Source of the DNA: Clostridia bacterium | GTDB lineage: Bacteria > Bacillota > DUOV01 > Zhaonellaceae | Assembly: GCA_012838615.1 (NCBI GenBank) | Contig: DUOV01000133.1 | Location: 1-34,900 of the forward strand | Length of the DNA: 34,900 nucleotides | Reading direction: 5' to 3' | Shown: positions 17,378 to 24,693 of the stretch, piece after piece | How the letters are laid out: each line of letters begins with the position of its first letter | How positions within the stretch are numbered: the first letter of the stretch is position 1 | The notes under the pieces: generated by a model | The model's input: only the letters and a program-made list of their open reading frames with translations | What the model was told of the DNA's origin: nothing | Database searches by the model: none | Program-made: the position numbers and the translations under genes

Positions 17378-19189
17378 ATGAGCAACAAAAAATTCCAAGT
17401 AGAAATGGCAGAGGAGAAAGCTTTTGATTTCCATTTAATGAAGCGTCTTCTTGCTTATATTAAACCTTATATCTTTCAGATGGCTGTGACAATATTACTG
17501 CTTGTTTTAGTTACCCTGGCTGATTTAGCCAGACCTTATCTGATTAAATTAGCCATAGATAACCATCTGACTGCTTTTGCCAGTAATACAAGCAGTTTTA
17601 AAGAACATGCTGGTGCACTATTGAGGTTGGTCTTGTTCTACTTATTATTAATCGCAGCATCTTTTGGGCTAAACTATAGCCAGGCCCTACTTTTGGAAAT
17701 TACTGGGCAACGCATAATTTACACGCTACGGAAACAAGTCTTCAACCACCTCTTAAAACTTGATATTGCTTTTTTTGATGCTAACCCGGTTGGAAGGCTG
17801 GTAACACGAGTTACTAACGATATTCAAAACCTGCAAGAGATGTATTCAGGTGTAATCATCACTTTATTTAAAGATTTTTTCTTGCTGGCTGGGATTATCA
17901 TAGTTATGCTCAGACTCCATACGGTTCTGGCCCTTGTTTCTTTTGCCGTAATACCTTTAATTTTATTGGCTACAATTATTTATCAGCTTTATGCCCGCCA
18001 AGCTTTCCGAGCTATCAGGGCAAACCTGGCCCAAGTAAACTCTTTCTTACAAGAGCATTTGTCAGGTATGAGCATTATCCAAAGTTTTAATAAAGAGGAT
18101 TTTAAATACGAAGAATTTAAAAAATATAACAGAAAACTTCACCAGGCTAATATGGATGAGCTTTTATCCTTTTCCACTTTCAGGCCATCTATGGATTTAA
18201 TGTACGCTCTCGCCTTGGCTCTCCTTATCTGGTATGGTGGCGGAAAAGTAATCCAAGGCTCAGTATCTTTCGGCGTACTTTATGCTTTTATTAACTATAT
18301 AGAACAATTTTTTCACCCTATTAATGATTTGACTGAAAAATATAGCATTTTACAATCAGCTATGGCCTCAGCCGAGCGGATTTTCAGTCTATTAGATACA
18401 AAACCTACCATAACTGAACCCGCTAGCCCCCAAATTTTACCGTCAATTAAGGGAAAAATAGAATTTGACCATGTTTGGTTTGCTTATCAGGGTGAAGATT
18501 GGGTTTTAAAAGATATTTCTTTTACCGTAGAACCGGGACAGACTTTTGCCTTAGTGGGAGCTACGGGAGCAGGCAAAACTTCAGTCATCAACTTGTTAAA
18601 CAGGCTTTATGATGTGCAAAAAGGTGAAATACGTATCGATGGAATTCCCATTAAAGACATCCCTCTAACTGATTTACGTCGTTTCATCGGAGTCGTAATG
18701 CAAGATGTTTTTATCTTTGCCGGAGATGTTGCTGAAAATATCAGCTTAGGTAACCCGAAGCTTTCTTTAGACGATATCAAAAAAGCAGCTGAATATGTAC
18801 ACGCCAACCACTTTATTGAACGCCTCCCCAAGGGTTACAAAGAACCGGTAACCGAAAGAGGTGCCACTTTTTCTACCGGCGAACGGCAGCTTTTGGCTTT
18901 TGCCAGAGCTTTAGCTTATAACCCGGCCATTTTAGTTTTAGATGAAGCTACAGCCAATATAGATACGGAAACTGAACTACTAATTCAAGATGCATTAAAA
19001 AAATTAACAGCCCAAAGGACCACTTTAATCGTAGCTCACAGGCTGTCCACCATTCAACATGCCGACTGTATTTTAGTGTTTCACCATGGCCGTTTGGTGG
19101 AAGCCGGACCTCACCAAGAGCTGTTAGCCAAAAGAGGAAGGTACTACCAGCTTTACCGACTACAATACCAAGAAGTTGCGGAAGTTTAA
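17378..19189 (+). CDS. ABC exporter subunit, BmrD-like (degenerate signature)
   Basis: A 603-aa half transporter, membrane domain about 20-340, then nucleotide-binding domain. Walker A GATGAGKT (394-401) and Walker B ILVLDE (518-523) with catalytic Glu523 are intact, but the signature is FSTGE (498-502) instead of LSGGQ. This is the complementary pattern to the upstream subunit and fits the BmrD/YheH side. Together they should form one asymmetric exporter with one active and one degenerate ATP site. The stop codon lies in the loop of the terminator that ends the two-gene operon. Confidence 0.92.
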   Translation: MSNKKFQVEMAEEKAFDFHLMKRLLAYIKPYIFQMAVTILLLVLVTLADLARPYLIKLAIDNHLTAFASNTSSFKEHAGALLRLVLFYLLLIAASFGLNYSQALLLEITGQRIIYTLRKQVFNHLLKLDIAFFDANPVGRLVTRVTNDIQNLQEMYSGVIITLFKDFFLLAGIIIVMLRLHTVLALVSFAVIPLILLATIIYQLYARQAFRAIRANLAQVNSFLQEHLSGMSIIQSFNKEDFKYEEFKKYNRKLHQANMDELLSFSTFRPSMDLMYALALALLIWYGGGKVIQGSVSFGVLYAFINYIEQFFHPINDLTEKYSILQSAMASAERIFSLLDTKPTITEPASPQILPSIKGKIEFDHVWFAYQGEDWVLKDISFTVEPGQTFALVGATGAGKTSVINLLNRLYDVQKGEIRIDGIPIKDIPLTDLRRFIGVVMQDVFIFAGDVAENISLGNPKLSLDDIKKAAEYVHANHFIERLPKGYKEPVTERGATFSTGERQLLAFARALAYNPAILVLDEATANIDTETELLIQDALKKLTAQRTTLIVAHRLSTIQHADCILVFHHGRLVEAGPHQELLAKRGRYYQLYRLQYQEVAEV

Positions 19190-19205
19190 CCTTCCGCATT
19201 TTTTT
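19177..19205 (+). terminator. Terminator of the ABC exporter operon
   Basis: TGCGGAAG (19177-19184) pairs with CTTCCGCA (19191-19198), followed by seven T. The stop codon TAA (19187-19189) is in the loop. Confidence 0.9.
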
Positions 19206-19364
19206 GTCGATTTATTTAAGACTTTATAGAACTGTTAGATTTTCGTGTAATATTTTTTATCCCTTAACCTTTAGTCCAGCCGGTTTTCTTCAAACTTTCT
19301 TCAAAAATTTGTACTATACTGAGTTTACCTAGAACCAAGCATACTTGTGAAGGAGGGAATTTGT

Positions 19365-19892
19365 TTGAATCGTATTTTTAAGGAACCAAAACTTGCAATT
19401 TTTTGGACTGTAGTTAGGCTTTGGCTCGGTTATCAGTGGTTACAAGCAGGTCTTGGTAAAATCAGCAATCCGGCTTGGACCGGGGACAAAGCAGGTGCTG
19501 CCATTACCGGATTTCTGAACAACTCCCTTTCACTAGCGGCGGGAGACCACCCTGCAGTACAAAGCTGGTACGCCGCTTTTATAGAGCATCTTGCTCTGCC
19601 CAATGCTAAAATATTAACATATCTTGTAGCTTTCGGAGAATTTGCTGTCGGTCTTGGACTTATTGTAGGTTGTCTCACTACTTTTGCTTTACTAGGCGGA
19701 GCCTTTATGAATCTAAATTTTATGCTTGCCGGTACAACCAGTACTAACCCGATTCTTTATACTGTGGCCATACTTCTTTTAGTTGCCGGTCCCAATGCCT
19801 ACCGTTATGGAGTTGATTACTTTTTACCTGATATAGTAGCTAAGCTTAAAGACCTAATAGATAAAGGAAAAGTTGGAGAAGTACAACCATAA
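19365..19892 (+). CDS. DoxX-like small membrane protein
   Basis: A 175-aa protein with about four membrane segments and the DoxX-type pattern: RLWLGYQWLQAGLGKI near the N-terminus, then GEFAVGLGLIVGCLTTFALLGG and FMNLNFMLAGTTSTNP. DoxX relatives include thiosulfate:quinone oxidoreductase subunits and oxidative-stress membrane complexes; the actual role here is unknown. I chose TTG at 19365 because AGGAGGG (19351-19357) lies 7 nt before it; the upstream in-frame GTG at 19347 overlaps that ribosome site. Monocistronic, with its own terminator. Confidence 0.8.
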   Translation: MNRIFKEPKLAIFWTVVRLWLGYQWLQAGLGKISNPAWTGDKAGAAITGFLNNSLSLAAGDHPAVQSWYAAFIEHLALPNAKILTYLVAFGEFAVGLGLIVGCLTTFALLGGAFMNLNFMLAGTTSTNPILYTVAILLLVAGPNAYRYGVDYFLPDIVAKLKDLIDKGKVGEVQP

Positions 19893-19917
19893 ATTTTATA
19901 AACTGCAGTCAGAGGCA

Positions 19918-19943
19918 AATGCTCCGCAAAACGGAGCATTTTA
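19918..19943 (+). terminator. Terminator of the DoxX-like gene
   Basis: AATGCTCCG-CAAAA-CGGAGCATT followed by TTAT; starts about 26 nt after the stop. Confidence 0.8.
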
Positions 19944-20003
19944 TATTGCTAAAGTAAATTCTATCTTGGCTGTTTTGCAGTCGGCGGTACAGCGGGCTTG
20001 CCG

Positions 20004-20369
20004 TTAAACTCGTTTAGCTATTTCATTTTCTATGAAGTCTTTAGCAATGTACATGGCTCTTATAATAGGGGTAAATCGTTTATATTGGGTAGTTCTTTCA
20101 ACATATTTACTTCGTGCTTTTTCAGTTTTGTTTATGATTGAAATTACGGGAGATAATGCTTTTTCTAAATCCGATTGAGTATATTGTCCCAGATTGCAAT
20201 CATTTCCTATTAAATCCTTTGAAATATACAATGCCTTAATTCTGTTCTTTAAAAGAGAATGCTGTGATGTACCCTCTTCAAATTTTAATTTCATCTTTTC
20301 GCAATTACTAATAGCCGAAGATATGAGTTGTAACGCATCATCAAGTTCTTTTTGTGAATAGTATTGCAT
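20004..20369 (-). CDS. Unrecognised 121-aa protein made of two related helical repeats
   Basis: No family is recognised. The protein is an internal duplication: residues about 4-54 (YSQKELDDALQLISS..., ending RIKALYISKDLI) resemble 63-114 (YTQSDLEKALSPVIS..., ending IIRAMYIAKDFI). Both are predicted helical, charged and soluble; there is no signal peptide or membrane segment. An AAAGGGGAAG site precedes the ATG. The gene is AT-rich but is bracketed by two GC-richer blocks that resemble each other (19977-20003 and 20499-20530), unlike other gene borders in the window. It may have arrived as a cassette. Confidence 0.65.
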   Translation of the reverse strand: MQYYSQKELDDALQLISSAISNCEKMKLKFEEGTSQHSLLKNRIKALYISKDLIGNDCNLGQYTQSDLEKALSPVISIINKTEKARSKYVERTTQYKRFTPIIRAMYIAKDFIENEIAKRV

Positions 20370-20498
20370 ATGCTTCCCCTTTCCAAATTTCTATTTGTTA
20401 CTCGTTATATAAATAACCTTTACTTCACATAAATCCGCTAACGTGCATTTTAGGAAGAATACGCACTAAGTTTATCTCCAATAATGGGCCAAATGTTT

Positions 20499-20612
20499 GT
20501 CGCTGCGGTACTGCTTTCTGCGGGCTGCCGCTCATTCGCTACTCACTTGCCAAAAAAGCTACAGGGCAAAAACCCTGGGGTAAACTGCAAGTGAACCCTT
20601 GCCCTGCTTAAC
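20499..20612. other. GC-richer intergenic block with inverted repeats
   Basis: 20499-20530 resembles 19980-20003 on the other side of the 121-aa gene (GTCG..GCGGTAC...GCGGGCTTGCCG pattern). Next to it, CTCACTTGC (20541-20549) is matched by GCAAGTGA (20589-20596), enclosing CAGGGC-AAAA-ACCCTG. On the minus strand the inner hairpin is followed by TAGCTTTTTTGG, so it may also terminate the response regulator gene. Confidence 0.4.
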
Positions 20613-20622
20613 GCTTTTTTGT

Positions 20623-21309
20623 TTAGTTAATGCTTATTTCAAATTTATAACCTACACCCCACACAGTATGAATATACTTTCTGTCAGGAGCTGCTTGACT
20701 TAACTTTTCTCTGAGGTTTTTTACGTGGGCATCTACCGTTCGTACATCCCCATAAAAGTCAAACCCCCATAACCATTCTAATAACTGTTCTCTGGTAAAC
20801 ACCCTCCCCGGTCTTTTAGCCAAGCAATATAATAATTCAAATTCTTTAGGGGTTAGGTTAACCAACTGATCACAACATATAACTTGCCTGGTTAAAGTGT
20901 TTATTTCCAAGTTATCAAATTTAAGACTTTCATCACTAATAATTGCGTCCCCTTCAACCCTCCTCAAGACAGCCTTAACCCTAGCAATCAATTCTTTGGG
21001 GCTGAAAGGTTTTGTAATATAATCATCTGCTCCAAGTTCAAAACCTGTTAACCTGTCTGCCTCTTCAGCCTTTGCAGTCAGCATGATAATCGGTACTTTA
21101 CTGTTTTTTCTAATCTCTTTACATACGGACCACCCGTCGCCTTGAGGCATCATGACATCCAGTATTACTAAGTGGACTGCTTCATACTTTTCCAAAGCTT
21201 CTTGACCGGTAGATACTGCAAGAACTTGATACCCTTCTTTTTCTAGCGAAACCTTTACTAATTCCCTGGTTTTTTCCTCATCTTCAGCTAAGAGTACTTT
21301 TATTCCCAT
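20623..21309 (-). CDS. OmpR/PhoB-family response regulator
   Basis: A 228-aa two-domain regulator. The receiver domain has the acidic pocket E9-D10, phosphoacceptor Asp51 (VILDVMMPQGDG), Thr78 and Lys100. The C-terminal winged helix (about 130-226) has LTPKEFELLYCLAKRPGRVFTREQLL and the VRTVDAHVKNLREKL recognition region. No histidine kinase gene is adjacent: upstream is larE, separated by a terminator, and downstream is the 121-aa gene. It is therefore an orphan in this window and its signal is unknown. GGGGAGAAG precedes the ATG. Confidence 0.92.
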   Translation of the reverse strand: MGIKVLLAEDEEKTRELVKVSLEKEGYQVLAVSTGQEALEKYEAVHLVILDVMMPQGDGWSVCKEIRKNSKVPIIMLTAKAEEADRLTGFELGADDYITKPFSPKELIARVKAVLRRVEGDAIISDESLKFDNLEINTLTRQVICCDQLVNLTPKEFELLYCLAKRPGRVFTREQLLEWLWGFDFYGDVRTVDAHVKNLREKLSQAAPDRKYIHTVWGVGYKFEISIN

Positions 21310-21332
21310 TTTTTCTTCTCCCCTAACTATTT

Positions 21333-21363
21333 AAAAACCCCTTGCTCAATTAATAGCAAGGGG
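21333..21363 (-). terminator. Terminator of the larE operon
   Basis: Minus strand CCCCTTGCT-N8-AGCAAGGGG followed by TTTTT. It separates larE from the response regulator gene. Confidence 0.88.
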
Positions 21364-21406
21364 ACGATTTTATGTCAATATTGTCCTTGTTAAGTTAATA
21401 TTCTTT

Positions 21407-22237
21407 TTATGTTGCAGTAGTTAAACTATCAAGCTCCAAGTTCATAGACCCGGTGCCATATCCATGTAAATCTAAAGTCACAAAGGTAAAGCCCAACTCT
21501 TTAATTTTAGACCAAATAACTTGGCGATTTGCTGCCACTAAGGGGATATTCTCCGGCTCAACCTCAATTCTAGCAATATTTCCATGATGTCTGACCCGAA
21601 CCTGACCTTGGCAATACTGGCGAATTATCTCTTCTGCTTTTTCTACCTGGGCCAGCCTTTTTGGTGTAATATATAAACCGTAGGCTAAACGTGAGGAAAG
21701 ACAAGCTGCACTAGGTTTCACCCATGTAGGTAAGCCCCATTCCTTGGAAATTTGCCTGATCTCTTCCTTGGTCAAGCCTACTTCCAGCAAAGGACTTCTT
21801 ACTTTTTCCATCTCCTGAAGGCTTTTAAGCCCTGGTCTGTAATCCTGTAAATCGTCAGCGTTACTTCCTTCAATCAACCAGTTATAGCCACGGTTTTCGG
21901 CCCATTGGACAAGTACACTATAACGTTCTTTCTTGCAATAATAGCAGCGGTCTGGGCCGTTTTTTCTAAAATCCTCATTATTAAGTTCACTAGCTTCCAC
22001 AAAAACATGTTTTATACCAATCAAATCAGCCAAAGACAAAGACTCCTTTTTTTCCCACTCCGGAAATGTTTCGGAACAGGCTGTGAGAGCCAGGGCCTTA
22101 TCTCCTAAGACACGATAAGCTGCCGCCGCTAAAAAAGTACTGTCTACCCCACCGGAAAATGCAATAACAACACTTTCTAGGTCTAACAGTAACTTATTTA
22201 AATTTTCTAATTTTTGTTTAAGAACATTATTTAGCAT
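21407..22237 (-). CDS. larE: LarE-type ATP-dependent sacrificial sulfur transferase
   Basis: LarE converts the pyridinium biscarboxylate precursor into its thiocarboxylate form during nickel-pincer nucleotide synthesis for lactate racemase and related enzymes. The 276 residues have the PP-loop SGGVDST (28-34) and the ACLSSR segment with Cys179, the position of the sulfur-donating Cys. Cys98 and Cys101 (RCYYCK) add to a three-Cys set that in some LarE proteins holds a [4Fe-4S] cluster. No larA, larB or larC is present in the window. It is the last gene of a unit with a ThiF/MoeB-like gene and tcdA. Confidence 0.85.
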   Translation of the reverse strand: MLNNVLKQKLENLNKLLLDLESVVIAFSGGVDSTFLAAAAYRVLGDKALALTACSETFPEWEKKESLSLADLIGIKHVFVEASELNNEDFRKNGPDRCYYCKKERYSVLVQWAENRGYNWLIEGSNADDLQDYRPGLKSLQEMEKVRSPLLEVGLTKEEIRQISKEWGLPTWVKPSAACLSSRLAYGLYITPKRLAQVEKAEEIIRQYCQGQVRVRHHGNIARIEVEPENIPLVAANRQVIWSKIKELGFTFVTLDLHGYGTGSMNLELDSLTTAT

Positions 22238-22252
22238 CTAATCCCAACCTTT

Positions 22253-23272
22253 TTATAAACCTATATACTCAGCGTAGATAGATTTAGCCATGTTTTCATC
22301 CTTAGCATTTTTTATAATGGCTCTGCCGTCCTTGAAAAGGCTTATTTCAATATTTTCTGCAGTAAATTTTAAAAGAAAAGGGTTGACTTTAACTGTACCT
22401 AAATTCTTTAGCTTCTCGGCCACAGCTTTTAAATCTACCTCTCCGGCATGAGCCGGTACAACTTGCACCGAATCCCGCCCACATAATTTAGCTGTATAGG
22501 AACCTTTCATACTTTCTAAAAACTCATATTGTTTTTGTCCGCAAGTAGGACATTCAGGATTTTTAGCTATTTCAACATAATCGGCAGAGTTATTCCAAAT
22601 ATCAATAACAAAGAGATTTTTTCTGACTTCCGGACTTCCAGTCAGTATTTTTAAGGCCTCTGTAGATTCGATGCAAGCTATGATGCCGGTAATCATACTT
22701 AACACTCCTGCTGAACTACAAGTAGGCATTGAGCCCGGAGGAGGAATATTGGGATTAAAGCAGCGAAAACAGGCCGTTTCCCCGGGTATGATGTTCATGG
22801 ACATGCCATAACTCATTAATGCACCGCCATAAACCCAGGGTATTTGTAGTTTTTGACAAGCATCGTTTACTAAGAGCCTAGTCTCCATATTATCTGTTCC
22901 GTCAAGTACCAAGTCAATACCTTCCATAAGCTTTTCAATATTTCCCCCGTTAACATCACAAACTACAGGTTCTAAGGTTATATCTGAGTTAACTTTTTGT
23001 AAATGATTTACTGCTGCTACAGCCTTAGGTAAGTTTTCTTTAACATCTTGTTCATTATATATTACCTGTCGCTGGAGATTACTTAATTCAACATAATCCC
23101 GATCTACCAGGCGTAAAAAACCGACTCCTGCTCGACAAAGGTTATTGGCAATAACAGACCCAAGGGCCCCAGCCCCAACTATTAATACCCTGGCTTTACT
23201 AAGTTTTTCTTGGCCTTCTTCCCCTACACCTTTAAAGGCTATTTGCCTTGAATATCTTTCATTCCAGGCCAC
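22253..23272 (-). CDS. ThiF/MoeB/HesA-family adenylyltransferase
   Basis: An E1-like enzyme of 339 aa that would adenylate the C-terminal glycine of a ubiquitin-like sulfur carrier (ThiS or MoaD type). The Rossmann ATP site GAGALGS (33-39), the R-x5-Q region (NLQRQVIY) and the DGTDN motif are visible. Zinc Cys pairs C168/C171 and C241/C244 are intact, and Cys185 lies at the usual catalytic position (TCSSAGVL). The C-terminal 80 residues form an extra small domain, found in some Firmicutes members. No sulfur carrier gene is nearby. It lies 2 nt from tcdA and 15 nt from larE, so it may take part in sulfur transfer. Confidence 0.85.
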   Translation of the reverse strand: MAWNERYSRQIAFKGVGEEGQEKLSKARVLIVGAGALGSVIANNLCRAGVGFLRLVDRDYVELSNLQRQVIYNEQDVKENLPKAVAAVNHLQKVNSDITLEPVVCDVNGGNIEKLMEGIDLVLDGTDNMETRLLVNDACQKLQIPWVYGGALMSYGMSMNIIPGETACFRCFNPNIPPPGSMPTCSSAGVLSMITGIIACIESTEALKILTGSPEVRKNLFVIDIWNNSADYVEIAKNPECPTCGQKQYEFLESMKGSYTAKLCGRDSVQVVPAHAGEVDLKAVAEKLKNLGTVKVNPFLLKFTAENIEISLFKDGRAIIKNAKDENMAKSIYAEYIGL

Positions 23273-23274
23273 GC

Positions 23275-24048
23275 TTAACCCTCCCTGGGAATATCTCTGA
23301 TCAAGTCTTTTATAACTTCACCGGCTATAATTAAGCCAGATACGGAAGGAACAAATGACACACTACCGGGAATCTGATTGCGGACGGTGCATTTTCTTGT
23401 TGTCCCTTTAGGACAAATACATCCTGTACCGCAACTATTATCATCTGTTTCAATTGGCTTAAGCGGCTGTTCTTTAGAATATACTACTTTAAGAGACTTA
23501 ATCCCTCTATTTCTTAGTTCTTTGCGCATTACTTTAGCCAAAGGGCAGACAGAAGTCTCGTAGATGTCAGCTACCTCCAGCTGGGTGGGGTCCAACTTAT
23601 TGCCCGCACCCATAGCACTTATAATGGGAATGCCGAGACGTTTGGCATTGACAATAATATCTATTTTGGCTGATACAGTATCAACGGCGTCAACAATATA
23701 ATCATAGTCCTGACGAATTAGCTTTGCACCTGAATCAGGTGGGAGGTAAAATTCTTGATGAATTTCTACTTCCGCTTTAGGATTAATTTCGATAATCCTA
23801 TCTCTCATTACTTCTACCTTAGGTTTGCCTACAGTTTTTCTGGTGGCGTGAAGCTGGCGGTTTAGATTGGTTAAGCAAATACAATCGTCATCAATGAGAA
23901 CAAATTTGCCTACACCGCTACGTACTAAACCTTCAACAACAAAAGTACCTACTCCCCCGATGCCAAAAACTGCCACTTTACTAGTTTGTAGTTTATCTAA
24001 AGCCTTTTTACCTAGCAACAATTCTGTTCTGGAAAATGCATGAAGCAT
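23275..24048 (-). CDS. tcdA: tRNA threonylcarbamoyladenosine dehydratase
   Basis: TcdA (YgdL/CsdL) uses ATP to cyclise t6A37 of ANN-decoding tRNAs to ct6A. The 257 residues carry the family start FSRTELLLGKKALDKL, the ATP-binding GIGGVGTFV, the NRQLHAT segment and the DAVDTVSAK motif, with the late Cys-rich stretch (CGTGCICP). I start it at ATG 24048: the in-frame GTG at 24057 is part of its AAGGTG ribosome site. It is the first gene of the tcdA-thiF-larE unit and has its own promoter. Confidence 0.9.
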   Translation of the reverse strand: MLHAFSRTELLLGKKALDKLQTSKVAVFGIGGVGTFVVEGLVRSGVGKFVLIDDDCICLTNLNRQLHATRKTVGKPKVEVMRDRIIEINPKAEVEIHQEFYLPPDSGAKLIRQDYDYIVDAVDTVSAKIDIIVNAKRLGIPIISAMGAGNKLDPTQLEVADIYETSVCPLAKVMRKELRNRGIKSLKVVYSKEQPLKPIETDDNSCGTGCICPKGTTRKCTVRNQIPGSVSFVPSVSGLIIAGEVIKDLIRDIPREG

Positions 24049-24089
24049 TATTATCACCTTTTAAATATAGTTCATTTATAGCTAAAGGT

Positions 24090-24118
24090 ATTATACTTTA
24101 AAACTATTTAAACTTGAA
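24090..24118 (-). promoter_or_regulatory. Promoter of tcdA-thiF-larE
   Basis: Minus strand TATAAT (24090-24095) with a 17-nt spacer to a weak -35 TTCAAG (24113-24118), 40 nt before the ATG. Confidence 0.6.
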
Positions 24119-24136
24119 GCAAGTTCTTTGGAAACA

Positions 24137-24183
24137 AAATAGACCACATGAAGGTTATTCAAACCTTTACAGGGTCTATTTTT
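24137..24183. terminator. Bidirectional terminator after the copper operon
   Basis: AAATAGACC (24137-24145) pairs with GGTCTATTT (24173-24181). There are T runs on both strands (TATTTTTC on plus, TATTTTGTTT on minus). It ends the csoR-copA-copZ transcript. Confidence 0.8.
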
Positions 24184-24228
24184 CAGGCAATTTTAAGCTT
24201 TAATTTCTGCTTTCTTTCTTCTATATTC

Positions 24229-24426
24229 CTATTCTGTTATTTCTCCTCTGGCATATCGTTCATTAAGAATATTAAGAGCATTGTTTTCTACCGCTCGATA
24301 ATTTTCTTTTCCCGAAAACTGGAGGTAGCGTATAAGGACAATAACTGCCAAAATAGTCAAGACTATAAGACAGATCATCATAAGCCATCCCCAGCCATAA
24401 CCCATCATACCATACCTATAACCCAT
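24229..24426 (-). CDS. Small membrane protein with SHOCT domain, interrupted by TAG
   Basis: A 65-aa protein: Met/Gly/Trp/Tyr-rich start, one membrane helix (about 15-32), then a C-terminal SHOCT segment ALNILNERYARGEITE. The reading frame continues past the TAG stop (24229-24231) with EYRRKKAEIKA and TAA, ending at 24193. That is exactly the remainder of a SHOCT domain, so a single base change created the stop. The protein is a truncated allele or is read through. Such small SHOCT proteins often accompany metal-resistance genes. I start at ATG 24426; TTG 24429 or 24438 are possible, but the last touches the AGGAG site. It follows copZ in the operon. Confidence 0.7.
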   Translation of the reverse strand: MGYRYGMMGYGWGWLMMICLIVLTILAVIVLIRYLQFSGKENYRAVENNALNILNERYARGEITE

Positions 24427-24444
24427 CAAAGAAATCAACTCCTA

Positions 24445-24660
24445 TTATAAAGCTTCAATCCCAATCACCTTATAACCTACTTCATTAATCGCAGTTTTAA
24501 GCTCTTCATCTTTTACTTCACCAGTAGCTTCTAGGATAGCATACTTACCATCTAGGTTTACATCTACGTTAGTTACACCGTTAAATTCACTTAAGGCTTC
24601 TTTTACATGGTTAACACAATGTCCACAACTCATTCCTTCAATTAAGACTTTCTTTTTCAT
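24445..24660 (-). CDS. copZ: Copper chaperone (HMA domain)
   Basis: A 71-aa single heavy-metal-associated domain with the metal-binding GMSCGHC motif (Cys12, Cys15) and the ferredoxin-like fold pattern. CopZ carries Cu(I) in the cytoplasm to CopA and exchanges it with CsoR. It lies 33 nt downstream of copA with a GAGGAGGG ribosome site. Here the CxxC is encoded normally, in contrast to the first HMA domain of CopA. Confidence 0.93.
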   Translation of the reverse strand: MKKKVLIEGMSCGHCVNHVKEALSEFNGVTNVDVNLDGKYAILEATGEVKDEELKTAINEVGYKVIGIEAL

Positions 24661-24693
24661 AGTTTTGCCCTCCTCATCTGTAAATATATATTT

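Noticed and set aside
19977-20612. Integron attC sites around the 121-aa gene
   Set aside because: GTTRRRY/RYYYAAC-like 7-mers occur (GTTAAAC near 20003, GCTTAAC near 20605), but the long complementary arms of an attC are not present and no integrase is seen.
24193-24240. Pyrrolysine at the TAG of the SHOCT gene
   Set aside because: The position is in a variable charged region of a SHOCT domain where Glu is expected; pyrrolysine has no known role there, so a simple nonsense change is preferred.
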